A DNA stretch of 15,306 nt. Origin: an uncultured Coprococcus sp. GTDB lineage: Bacteria; Bacillota_A; Clostridia; Lachnospirales; Lachnospiraceae. The notes beneath the pieces are model-generated. The model did no database searches, was not told the origin of the DNA, and saw only the letters and a list, made by a program, of their open reading frames with translations. Position numbers and translations under genes: made by a program. Shown piece after piece: positions 1 to 6,635 of this stretch; within the stretch, counting starts at the first letter, position 1; each line of letters begins with the position of its first letter. The stretch covers positions 1 through 15,306 of the forward strand of contig CAAGAB010000288.1 of assembly GCA_900767685.1 (NCBI GenBank). The letters run 5' to 3'.

Positions 1-55
1 ACCCTCGACACTGCGGGTATGAACCGCATGCTCTAGCCAACTGAGCTATCTCGCC
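1..55 (-). tRNA. tRNA-Met (CAT), 3' part cut by the window edge
   Basis: Read on the minus strand from 55, the acceptor 5' arm is GGCGAGA, followed by TA, a GCTC/GAGC D-stem and an anticodon arm TGCGG-TTCATAC-CCGCA whose loop carries CAT. The T-arm starts (GAGGGT) and is cut at base 1. A CAT anticodon reads Met; initiator versus elongator type (or a lysidine-modified tRNA-Ile) cannot be settled without the acceptor 3' half. It lies 11 bp downstream of tRNA-Val and is presumably on the same transcript. Confidence 0.93.
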
Positions 56-66
56 ATATCTGTAAA

Positions 67-139
67 TGGGACCTATAGGGCTCGAACCTATGACCCTCTG
101 CTTGTAAGGCAGATGCTCTCCCAGCTGAGCTAAGATCCC
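67..139 (-). tRNA. tRNA-Val (TAC)
   Basis: A complete 73-nt cloverleaf on the minus strand. The acceptor GGGATCT pairs with AGGTCCC (one G-U pair), with T8-A9, D-stem GCTC/GAGC, anticodon arm TCTGC-CTTACAA-GCAGA with anticodon TAC, and T-arm ATAGG-TTCGAGC-CCTAT. The discriminator base is A at 67. CCA is not encoded, so it must be added after transcription. It is the first gene of a cluster that continues beyond base 1. Confidence 0.96.
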
Positions 140-149
140 ATATTACTTC

Positions 150-165
150 GTGTCATCGCTGACAC
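150..165 (-). promoter_or_regulatory. 5'-leader hairpin of the tRNA transcript
   Basis: On the minus strand GTGTCA-GCGA-TGACAC forms a perfect 6-bp stem closed by a GNRA-type GCGA tetraloop. It lies between the predicted transcription start (about 166) and the first base of tRNA-Val (139), so it would sit at or very near the 5' end of the primary transcript. It may stabilise the leader or affect 5' processing; this is inference. Confidence 0.5.
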
Positions 166-172
166 CTTTGTT

Positions 173-201
173 AGTATACTCAAGTGGCTATGTTTTGTCA
201 A
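173..201 (-). promoter_or_regulatory. Sigma-A promoter of the tRNA cluster
   Basis: On the minus strand there is a perfect -35 TTGACA (201-196), a 17-bp spacer and a -10 TATACT (178-173). Directly upstream of the -35 is an A-rich tract (about 203-230), which resembles an UP element and would suit a strong, growth-regulated stable-RNA promoter. The predicted start is near 166, about 27 nt before tRNA-Val. Confidence 0.85.
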
Positions 202-294
202 CAACTTTTTTTATTTTTTTCAAATGTTTTTCAAATGTTGTTTCCAGAGACTTATTTTGCTCCCCACAGCCACTCGATATTATGCTCTATATTT

Positions 295-831
295 CTAATA
301 CTTTCCCCCGCCAAACAGGTATATGATCAAGTTGACGATAAAGAGAATTATCACTACAGGTATTATCACATACCATACGATCTTAAATCCAACCCATATA
401 ACACCAGCCACTATTCCTATCACAAGTGCTGCAATAAGAACAAGAACTATCGCAGTGAGAACCTTTCCAAGAGTTGAGCCGAAATCCAGCCTACCGTAAG
501 CAAAGCTTGTGTTACCGTCTTCATCCACATTCACATGCCACCCTCTCTTGCTGCTCTCTCCAGTGCGGTAACTGTTGATTCCTTCGTCATATGAGTTGTT
601 CTCGGTATCATAATATCTTCCACTGGCACCCTTACCTTCTGTATCTATTATAGTCTTCGCAATAATTCTTGCAGATCCCAATGAATTACAGATCTCCTCC
701 TCTGACTTACCCTTTCCTCTCTCTTTTTCGAAATAATCTTCATAATAATTTACGGTATCATAATATGTCTGCGAAGAGACATTTCCATCTAACGCCTCTT
801 TAAGTTCTTTCATAAATTCTTTTTTCTTCAT
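295..831 (-). CDS. HAAS/DUF1700-family membrane protein
   Basis: The 178-residue protein begins with a charged helical domain (about 1-65, including KKEFMKELKEAL, YYEDYFEKER and EEEICNSLGS) typical of the HAAS/DUF1700 family. A polar, Tyr/Ser/Asp-rich linker follows (about 66-118), then two membrane segments (about 123-148 and 149-172) and a short GGGKY tail. AAGGAG sits just upstream of the ATG. In many Firmicutes this family is encoded next to a PadR-type repressor and is thought to belong to envelope-stress or signalling units; no PadR gene is seen here. The gene follows the transglutaminase-like gene by 42 bp on the same strand, so the two are probably co-transcribed. No clear terminator lies between its stop and the tRNA promoter. 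The molecular function is unknown. Confidence 0.85.
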   Translation of the reverse strand: MKKKEFMKELKEALDGNVSSQTYYDTVNYYEDYFEKERGKGKSEEEICNSLGSARIIAKTIIDTEGKGASGRYYDTENNSYDEGINSYRTGESSKRGWHVNVDEDGNTSFAYGRLDFGSTLGKVLTAIVLVLIAALVIGIVAGVIWVGFKIVWYVIIPVVIILFIVNLIIYLFGGGKY

Positions 832-873
832 TTTGAACTCCTTTCCAACTGGATTCTATATGAACTTTTCACG

Positions 874-1959
874 TTATGATCGCTTCAAATTCAGGTACAC
901 AATTATAACCTTGTAATCAGCCAAATCCTCTATGACATAATTTAATGAACTAATATTGCCATAATTATAGAAAAATGACAAGTCAAAAGTATTTTCATCA
1001 GTCCTTACAGCAGCCTCTATAACTTTATTTTTCCCCATCTGCAGCTTTATTCTTTTAACATAATCATCATAACTCTCATATTTGAGGAAACGCTTCGAAT
1101 AAAAATTGTAATAATCAGCCGTACACTCTCTGTAAAACTGTTTCTGCCACGAATGTGTCCTCTGAAGTATATCATCATTCACATTGACATATGTATGTTT
1201 TACATAATCCCCCATATCCGGCAGAGAATCATCCCACGTAAGATCAATGTTATACCAGTCATCTCCGAGTTTAACCTGATTCCACGCATGCAGACCTTCA
1301 TCCGTGCTTCCGACAACTATATCGCAGTCTATACCGAGACATGACATAAGAACAAAAAATGCCTCAGCATACCCGTCGCATACACTTTGCTTCAGCACCA
1401 ACGCTCCATATGCCGTGTATGCATCATCATGACTCTCCGGATATCCATATTTACAATTTGAGACTATATAATCGTGCACTGCCAGTTCTTTATCAAAATC
1501 AGTCATTTCTTTTTTTATGTATTTGTATATGAAAGAAGAAACAACCTCATAGATCTGCGCCGCTCTGTCATAATCCTCAGGTATATCTATTCCATATAGG
1601 TACTTTCTTACGACATAATAGTTATCAGACAATTCAAAATTAAACTGAATAGCCAGATAATCACCCGATTCAATTATTATACGATATGTATCCACTGTTC
1701 CATATGCAGAATCTATATATTTGTTAATATTATGCACATCGCTTTTCTTGACATTTTTTACATAATACGTTCCAGATTCATGTCCGGATTCCATATCATT
1801 TACCACCGAGGCACGAAATTCCACTAGGCCATCTAGCATCTGAGACTTTTTTATCACATTGAAAAAAAGCCATCTGACTCCCACCATAAATATAGCAATT
1901 GTAAAAACTATGATTATAAATGTACTTATTTTCTTCCCTGTACTCAACTTTCCCTCCAT
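874..1959 (-). CDS. Membrane-anchored transglutaminase-like (cysteine protease fold) protein
   Basis: From the ATG at 1959 the protein has 361 residues: a short basic start, one membrane anchor (about 11-34, ISTFIIIVFTIAIF), an outer region of about 100 residues, then a transglutaminase-like core. The core shows the Cys in QSVCDGYAEAF (C194), the His in GLHAWNQV (H224) and the Asp in WYNIDLTWDD (D239), in the order and spacing of the catalytic triad. Bacterial members are often peptidases or act at the cell surface; substrate and reaction are unknown here. The start is uncertain: GTG codons at 2007 and 1986 extend the frame by 16 or 9 residues, but they lie inside a direct-repeat array that looks regulatory, and no start has a strong ribosome site. 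It probably shares a transcript with the HAAS protein downstream. Confidence 0.85.
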   Translation of the reverse strand: MEGKLSTGKKISTFIIIVFTIAIFMVGVRWLFFNVIKKSQMLDGLVEFRASVVNDMESGHESGTYYVKNVKKSDVHNINKYIDSAYGTVDTYRIIIESGDYLAIQFNFELSDNYYVVRKYLYGIDIPEDYDRAAQIYEVVSSFIYKYIKKEMTDFDKELAVHDYIVSNCKYGYPESHDDAYTAYGALVLKQSVCDGYAEAFFVLMSCLGIDCDIVVGSTDEGLHAWNQVKLGDDWYNIDLTWDDSLPDMGDYVKHTYVNVNDDILQRTHSWQKQFYRECTADYYNFYSKRFLKYESYDDYVKRIKLQMGKNKVIEAAVRTDENTFDLSFFYNYGNISSLNYVIEDLADYKVIIVYLNLKRS

Positions 1960-1977
1960 TACATATACATAGCGCCT

Positions 1978-2007
1978 GTATATCACCCGTATGTCACCGT
2001 ATATCAC
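1978..2007. repeat. Three direct repeats of 10-11 bp upstream of the transglutaminase gene
   Basis: On the plus strand GTATATCACCC, GTATGTCACC and GTATATCAC follow one another with no gap, differing at one position of the core. The period is close to one helical turn, so the copies face the same side of the DNA, as in an operator array. They end about 18 bp before the preferred ATG at 1959. The alternative GTG starts of that gene fall within the repeats. Confidence 0.6.
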
Positions 2008-2093
2008 GAAATATACTCGTCAAAGCTATATTATCATCTGACTTATTCTCATGCAACATCGGTTAACAAAATCCCTTACACCAGCGTTTCATA

Positions 2094-2122
2094 TTGATAA
2101 TAACCGGCTAATGTTGTAAAAT
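2094..2122 (+). promoter_or_regulatory. Probable sigma-A promoter of argH
   Basis: TTGATA (2094-2099), a 17-bp spacer and TAAAAT (2117-2122), each 5 of 6 to consensus, give a predicted start near 2129 and a leader of about 130 nt. The leader is AT-rich, with only a weak hairpin (AAAAC/GTTTT, about 2165-2180). No convincing ArgR box or T-box is seen. The rest of the 1960-2259 gap should also hold the promoter of the divergent transglutaminase gene, for which no good match was found. Confidence 0.6.
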
Positions 2123-2259
2123 GTACACGTTGTTTAAACATTATATTTAATTTCATATCTATAAAACCATAATAGTTTTCAGTATGATGACGCTATTTTT
2201 AGTTTGTTCAAGCAACATATATTCAATAATTTAATTAAAATAAGAAAAGAGGATTTATT

Positions 2260-3669
2260 ATGGCTCAGCTCTGGGGCGGACGCTTCACTAAAGAAACAGA
2301 TAAACTGGTATACAATTTCAATGCTTCAATCTCTTTTGATCAGAAATTCTACAGACAAGATATCCGCGGAAGTATAGCACATGTGACTATGCTTGCAGCA
2401 TCAGGTATTCTTACAGACGCAGAAAGGGATCAGATCATCTCCGGTTTAACCGGGATTTTAAATGATGTGGAAAACGGCACTCTCCAGATCACTTCAGAAT
2501 ATGAGGATATACATAGTTTTGTTGAGGCTAATCTCATCGACAGGATCGGCGATGTCGGCAAAAAGCTTCACACAGGTCGAAGCAGAAACGATCAGGTTGC
2601 CCTCGATATGAAACTCTACGTAAGAGATGAAATCATCGAGTTAAAGGAACTTATTTTTAAGCTTCTTAGCACGATCCATGGTCTTATGAAGGAGCACATC
2701 GATACATATATGCCAGGTTTCACTCACCTTCAGAAGGCTCAGCCTATCACACTTGCCCATCACTTTGGCGCGTACATGGAGATGTTTAAGCGTGACTACG
2801 ACAGAATGAATGATATATATGACAGAATGAACTACTGTCCTCTCGGTTCAGGAGCCCTTGCCGGAACAACCTACCCATTGGACAGAGAACTCACAGCCTC
2901 ACTGCTTGGATTCTACGGTCCAACACTCAACAGCATGGATTCTGTTGCAGACAGAGATTACTGTATAGAGCTTTTATCTGCCATGGCTACGATCATGATG
3001 CATCTCTCTAGATTTTCTGAGGAGATCATCATCTGGAATTCCAACGAGTATCAGTTTGTCGAGCTTGATGATTCGTACAGTACAGGAAGTTCAATCATGC
3101 CGCAGAAGAAGAACCCTGACATTGCAGAACTTGTGAGAGGCAAGACTGGAAGAGTTTACGGTGCACTCACATCCCTTCTCACAACCATGAAGGGAATTCC
3201 TCTGGCATACAACAAAGACATGCAGGAGGACAAAGAACTCACATTTGATGCCATAGACACCGTCAAGGGTTGTCTTGCACTATTTACAGGAATGATTGCT
3301 ACAATGACAGTGAATAAGCCTAGAATGGAGGCATCAGCCAAGAACGGTTTTACCAATGCTACAGACGCAGCTGACTACCTTGTTAACCACGGTGTTCCTT
3401 TCCGTGATGCGCATGGCATAGTTGGTCAGCTTGTCCTTAAATGTATCGAGATGAATATCTCCCTTGATCAGCTCAGTCTCGACGAATACAAAGCCATCTG
3501 CCCGGTATTTGAAGGCGATATATATAAGGCTATCAGCATGGAGGAATGTGTCCAGAAACGTAATACCATCGGAGCACCAGGTCATGCTGCTATGCAGAAA
3601 GTTATAGATACCAACGAAGAATTCCTGAAGCGGGTTAAGGCAGACACAACAAAACATACAGAGGAGTGA
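2260..3669 (+). CDS. argH: Argininosuccinate lyase
   Basis: This enzyme splits argininosuccinate into arginine and fumarate, the last step of arginine synthesis; it is a cytosolic homotetramer. The 469-residue length is normal. Family landmarks are the start MAQLWGGRF, the substrate loop HTGRSRNDQ (104-112), GFTHLQKAQP (153-162) with the conserved Thr-His pair, and the fumarase/aspartase-superfamily signature GSSIMPQKKNP (276-286) that carries the catalytic Ser loop. AAGAGGA lies 6 nt before the ATG. Other arg genes are not visible nearby; argG would be the usual partner. The gene has its own promoter and is followed 6 bp later by a small gene whose ribosome site is formed by the argH 3' end. 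Confidence 0.98.
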   Translation: MAQLWGGRFTKETDKLVYNFNASISFDQKFYRQDIRGSIAHVTMLAASGILTDAERDQIISGLTGILNDVENGTLQITSEYEDIHSFVEANLIDRIGDVGKKLHTGRSRNDQVALDMKLYVRDEIIELKELIFKLLSTIHGLMKEHIDTYMPGFTHLQKAQPITLAHHFGAYMEMFKRDYDRMNDIYDRMNYCPLGSGALAGTTYPLDRELTASLLGFYGPTLNSMDSVADRDYCIELLSAMATIMMHLSRFSEEIIIWNSNEYQFVELDDSYSTGSSIMPQKKNPDIAELVRGKTGRVYGALTSLLTTMKGIPLAYNKDMQEDKELTFDAIDTVKGCLALFTGMIATMTVNKPRMEASAKNGFTNATDAADYLVNHGVPFRDAHGIVGQLVLKCIEMNISLDQLSLDEYKAICPVFEGDIYKAISMEECVQKRNTIGAPGHAAMQKVIDTNEEFLKRVKADTTKHTEE

Positions 3670-3675
3670 TCACAA

Positions 3676-3873
3676 ATGAACAAAACCACAAAAGCCAAAT
3701 ATGACATGGCCGAAAAAATGATTAAAGTCAATATTTCTCTTGATGAAGTTGCCCTTATGACCGAGCTTCCAATGGAGACTCTAAAGCAGATCGAACATAA
3801 TATCCAAAAGGATGGTCTCGTCACAAGACACGATGTCAAGGATGTAGATTTGGATTCCAGTTATCTAATATAA
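3676..3873 (+). CDS. Small protein of unknown function, coupled to argH
   Basis: A 65-residue charged, mostly helical protein. Its start lies 6 bp after the argH stop, and GAGGAG from the last argH codons serves as ribosome site, so translation is probably coupled. Residues about 19-43 (ISLDEVALMTELPMETLKQIE) resemble the helix-turn-helix-like tail 'SxEEIAxxTGLsxEEIxxL' seen in many Firmicutes proteins, including the C-terminal part of Rpn-type nuclease/transposase-family proteins, but no catalytic part is present. There is no signal peptide or membrane segment. The close coupling and good ribosome site support a real gene; the function is not recognised. Confidence 0.7.
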   Translation: MNKTTKAKYDMAEKMIKVNISLDEVALMTELPMETLKQIEHNIQKDGLVTRHDVKDVDLDSSYLI

Positions 3874-3911
3874 TCATAAAAAGCAACTAATAATACTGAC
3901 TATTAATATTC

Positions 3912-3971
3912 AAAATATCCGCGTCATATAAAATTGATATTTCCATTATATTATATGGCAGCGGATATTTT
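3912..3971. terminator. Bidirectional terminator between argH unit and sigG
   Basis: AAAATATCCGC (3912-3922) pairs perfectly with GCGGATATTTT (3961-3971), and inside it CATATAA (3925-3931) pairs with TTATATG (3951-3957). The outer arms end in T-rich sequence on either strand. It lies 38 bp after the plus-strand small gene and 32 bp after the minus-strand sigG stop, as expected for a shared terminator of convergent units. Confidence 0.75.
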
Positions 3972-4003
3972 ATTTACATCGATGAACTCATGAAGTGCGT
4001 TTC

Positions 4004-4789
4004 TCATATTTTGTCTTCGAGATACCGACGAAGACTTTTTATCGCATTTTTTTCCAAACGACTGACCTGTGCCTGAGAAATACTGATTTCCTCTGCAACT
4101 TCTGTCTGGGTTTTTCCATCAAAGAATCTCAATCTGACAATTTTCTTTTCACGTTCGCACAACCTGTTAATAGCCTCCTTGAGATCAATATTTTCAACCC
4201 ACAGTTCTTCCTTGTTTTTGCTGTCCTTTATCTGATCCATTATATATAATGTATCTCCACCTTCCTGATAAACCGGTTCATACAAAGACAACGGTGCTGA
4301 TATAGCATCAAGAGACATAGCAATATCCTCCTTAGGTATGCTGATTTCTTCCGCTATCTCCTCAATTGTAGGTTCCTTATCTTTTATCTTCTGAAGATTT
4401 TCTTTTGCATAAATGGCTTTATACGCAATATCCCTCAAAGAACGGGACACTCTTATAGAATTATTATCCCTTAAATATCTTCTGCACTCGCCTATAATCA
4501 TCGGAACTGCATATGTTGAGAATTTAACATTCAAACTCCTGTCAAAATTGTCAAGAGCCTTTATAAGCCCTATACATCCCACCTGAAATAAATCATCAGG
4601 ATTCTCATTTGAACTTCCAAAACGTTGTATCACACTTAAAACAAGTCTCAGATTTCCCTCTATAAACTCTTCTCTGGCAGATTTATCTCCATGATCCATC
4701 CTGTCAAACAGTTTATTTTTTTCATCTTCGGTAAGATACGGTAACTTAGATGTATTTACACCACATATAACTACTCTATTGCCAGCCAT
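4004..4789 (-). CDS. sigG: RNA polymerase sporulation sigma factor SigG
   Basis: Sigma-G directs late transcription in the forespore. The 261-residue protein carries the sigma-G-specific N-terminus VVICGVNTSKLP (6-17), region 2 (GNLRLVLSVIQRF, DDLFQVGCIGLIKALDNFD, VKFSTYAVPMIIGE), region 3 (about 118-170) and a region 4 helix-turn-helix (KTQTEVAEEISISQAQVSRLEK, 226-247). The N-terminal motif separates it from SigF. ATG is preceded by GGAGGAG (4804-4798), a strong ribosome site. In Bacillus sigG lies behind spoIIGA-sigE; here it stands alone, separated from prfC by a terminator. Residue 44 is Glu where Bacillus SigG has Asn45 (see findings). Its promoter should lie in 4790-4880: TATAAT occurs at 4840-4835 without a good -35, and no clean sigma-F/G match was found. 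Confidence 0.95.
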   Translation of the reverse strand: MAGNRVVICGVNTSKLPYLTEDEKNKLFDRMDHGDKSAREEFIEGNLRLVLSVIQRFGSSNENPDDLFQVGCIGLIKALDNFDRSLNVKFSTYAVPMIIGECRRYLRDNNSIRVSRSLRDIAYKAIYAKENLQKIKDKEPTIEEIAEEISIPKEDIAMSLDAISAPLSLYEPVYQEGGDTLYIMDQIKDSKNKEELWVENIDLKEAINRLCEREKKIVRLRFFDGKTQTEVAEEISISQAQVSRLEKNAIKSLRRYLEDKI

Positions 4790-4881
4790 ATCACAGTCTC
4801 CTCCACGTATTATCTCTATAACAGTAGGGTTGACATTATACCGGTCATTTATTCACATTCTATCTTCTATATAACAATAAA

Positions 4882-4942
4882 AACCGGAGAGACGAACAGC
4901 AATTCAATTTGGCATCCAAATTGTCCGTCCATCTCTCCGGTT
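4882..4942 (-). terminator. Intrinsic terminator of prfC
   Basis: On the minus strand AACCGGAGAGA (4942-4932) pairs with TCTCTCCGGTT (4892-4882), and an inner hairpin CAATTTGG/CCAAATTG with a 3-nt loop stacks inside it. The closing arm runs into TTTTTATTG, a U-tract. It starts 31 bp after the prfC stop and isolates sigG from the upstream genes. Confidence 0.88.
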
Positions 4943-4972
4943 CACATATGTTATATATGTTGCTAATATTAT

Positions 4973-6568
4973 TTAATTCTTTCTAAACTCCTCAAGCTCA
5001 AGTCCCTCATTATGCTGAAGCACCTGATTAATAACCCACTCATTGGCAAACAGAAGCAGCGGATTGCCTTTCATATCCTTAACCTTCTTGACATCACTAA
5101 CCCTCTTGAGCTTTGTAACATCCGTGGTCGGATCCTTCACCCATCTGATGTAGTTATATGGTATCGGTTCAAGTCTTATCTCACAGCCGTACTCATTTTC
5201 CAGTCTGTACTTAAGAACATCAAACTGAAGGACACCGACAACACCGACTATTATCTCTGAAAGCCCCGCCGTGTACTCCTGGAATATCTGAATAGCACCC
5301 TCCTGAGCAATCTGGGTAACACCCTTTACAAACTGCTTTCGCTTCATACTGTTGAGCTGCACAACCCTGCAAAAATGCTCTGGAGCAAATGTCGGAATAC
5401 CTTCATACTCAAACTTCTTACCTCCGGTTGTAAGTGTATCTCCAATAGAGAAAAGATCCGGATCAAATACACCTATTACATCTCCCGCATATGCCTCCTC
5501 AACAATCTTCCTGTCCTGAGCCATAAGCTGCTGCGGCTGCGACAATTTTATCTTTCTTTTACTGGCCGCATGATATACCTCCATGCCCGCCTCAAATTTG
5601 CCTGAGCATATACGCATAAATGCAATTCTGTCCCTGTGAGCTTTATTCATATTTGCCTGTATCTTGAATACAAATGCCGAGAACGGTTCTGTCACAGGAT
5701 CTATGATTCCTTCTGACGAATTACGTCCAAGTGGCGGAGTCGTCATCTCAAGGAAATAATTCAAAAACTGCTCAATACCAAATGTGTTGAGTGCTGATCC
5801 GAAAAATACAGGTGAAAGTTCGCCAGCGCGCACCTTCTCTATATCCATTTCCTCTGTTGCGCCATCTATGAGTTCAATTTCCTCTTTAAATTGATCGTAT
5901 AAATACGGTCCCACCAACTTCTTTAATTCTTCATCTTCAATGTGATAATCAGTCTCCGCAGCCTTCTTTGCCCCACCCGTAGAGATCGCCTGGAATGTTG
6001 ATACCACCTGAGTTTTCCTATCATAAACTCCCTTAAATTCTTTTCCTGAACCTATCGGCCAGTTTACAGGGCATGTTTTTATTCCAAGAACTGTCTCTAT
6101 ATCGTCAAGGAGTTCAAATGTATCCCTGGCATCTCTGTCCATTTTGTTTATGAATGTAAATATAGGAATATGTCTCATGACACATACCTTAAAGAGCTTT
6201 ATAGTCTGTGCCTCAACACCCTTTGATGCATCAATTACCATCACCGCCGAATCAGCTGCCATCAAAGTACGGTAAGTATCCTCTGAGAAATCTTGATGTC
6301 CAGGTGTGTCAAGGATATTTATACAATATCCATCATAATTAAACTGTAATACAGAAGAAGTAACTGAGATACCTCTTTCCTTCTCTATATCCATCCAGTC
6401 AGATACCGCATATTTTGAATTAGCCTTTCCTTTTACAGATCCGGCTGTATTGATCGCACCACCAAAAAGCAGAAACTTCTCTGTCAGCGTAGTCTTACCT
6501 GCATCAGGATGGGATATAATTGCAAACGTCCTTCTTCTATTTATTTCTTCTCTTAACTTATCATCCAT
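4973..6568 (-). CDS. prfC: Peptide chain release factor 3 (RF3)
   Basis: RF3 is a translational GTPase that removes RF1/RF2 from the ribosome after peptide release. The 531-residue length is typical. The G-domain shows the P-loop SHPDAGKTT (19-27), ERGISV (64-69), DTPGH (87-91) and NKMD (141-144). Domain II follows (about 280-390), with the RF3-specific GVVGVLQFDVLKYRLENEYG near 455-475. The start is supported by GAGGAAAA (6580-6573). It lies 67 bp downstream of the XRE regulator on the same strand and ends in a strong terminator. The spacer carries a palindrome and a tandem repeat instead of a clear promoter, so it may be co-transcribed with the regulator. Confidence 0.97.
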   Translation of the reverse strand: MDDKLREEINRRRTFAIISHPDAGKTTLTEKFLLFGGAINTAGSVKGKANSKYAVSDWMDIEKERGISVTSSVLQFNYDGYCINILDTPGHQDFSEDTYRTLMAADSAVMVIDASKGVEAQTIKLFKVCVMRHIPIFTFINKMDRDARDTFELLDDIETVLGIKTCPVNWPIGSGKEFKGVYDRKTQVVSTFQAISTGGAKKAAETDYHIEDEELKKLVGPYLYDQFKEEIELIDGATEEMDIEKVRAGELSPVFFGSALNTFGIEQFLNYFLEMTTPPLGRNSSEGIIDPVTEPFSAFVFKIQANMNKAHRDRIAFMRICSGKFEAGMEVYHAASKRKIKLSQPQQLMAQDRKIVEEAYAGDVIGVFDPDLFSIGDTLTTGGKKFEYEGIPTFAPEHFCRVVQLNSMKRKQFVKGVTQIAQEGAIQIFQEYTAGLSEIIVGVVGVLQFDVLKYRLENEYGCEIRLEPIPYNYIRWVKDPTTDVTKLKRVSDVKKVKDMKGNPLLLFANEWVINQVLQHNEGLELEEFRKN

Positions 6569-6586
6569 TATCTTTTCCTCGCATAC

Positions 6587-6603
6587 ATATTTGTCACAAA
6601 TAT
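6587..6603. promoter_or_regulatory. 17-bp perfect palindrome upstream of prfC
   Basis: ATATTTGT-C-ACAAATAT has 8-bp perfect arms around one central base. It ends 7 bp before the prfC ribosome site and 19 bp before its ATG. A one-base centre suits a dimeric DNA-binding protein more than an RNA hairpin. The neighbouring XRE protein is one possible binder, but this palindrome is unlike the inverted repeat in front of the XRE gene itself. Confidence 0.5.
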
Positions 6604-6606
6604 TAG

Positions 6607-6630
6607 CCTGTATTCTATCCTATATTCTAT
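6607..6630. repeat. 12-bp tandem repeat between the XRE gene and prfC
   Basis: CCTGTATTCTAT is followed directly by CCTATATTCTAT, with one difference in 12. On the minus strand each copy contains TAGAAT, 5 of 6 to a -10 box, but no -35 box lies at a suitable distance. It lies directly after the XRE stop and 3 bp from the 17-bp palindrome. Confidence 0.6.
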
Positions 6631-6635
6631 GCATA

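Noticed and set aside
184..477. Plus-strand open frame opposite the HAAS gene and tRNA promoter
   Set aside because: It overlaps the tRNA promoter and a well-supported minus-strand gene; no ribosome site and no recognisable protein.
2008..2259. Possible T-box, ArgR box or other arginine-responsive element before argH
   Set aside because: No T-box core sequence and no ARG-box dyad of acceptable match; only a wide CGGTTA/TAACCG inverted repeat (2060-2065 and 2101-2106) that is too short to support.
4790..4880. Sigma-F or sigma-G promoter in front of sigG
   Set aside because: TGAATA, GGTATAATG and similar pieces occur, but none has both boxes at the right distance; a promoter must be here but cannot be pinned down.
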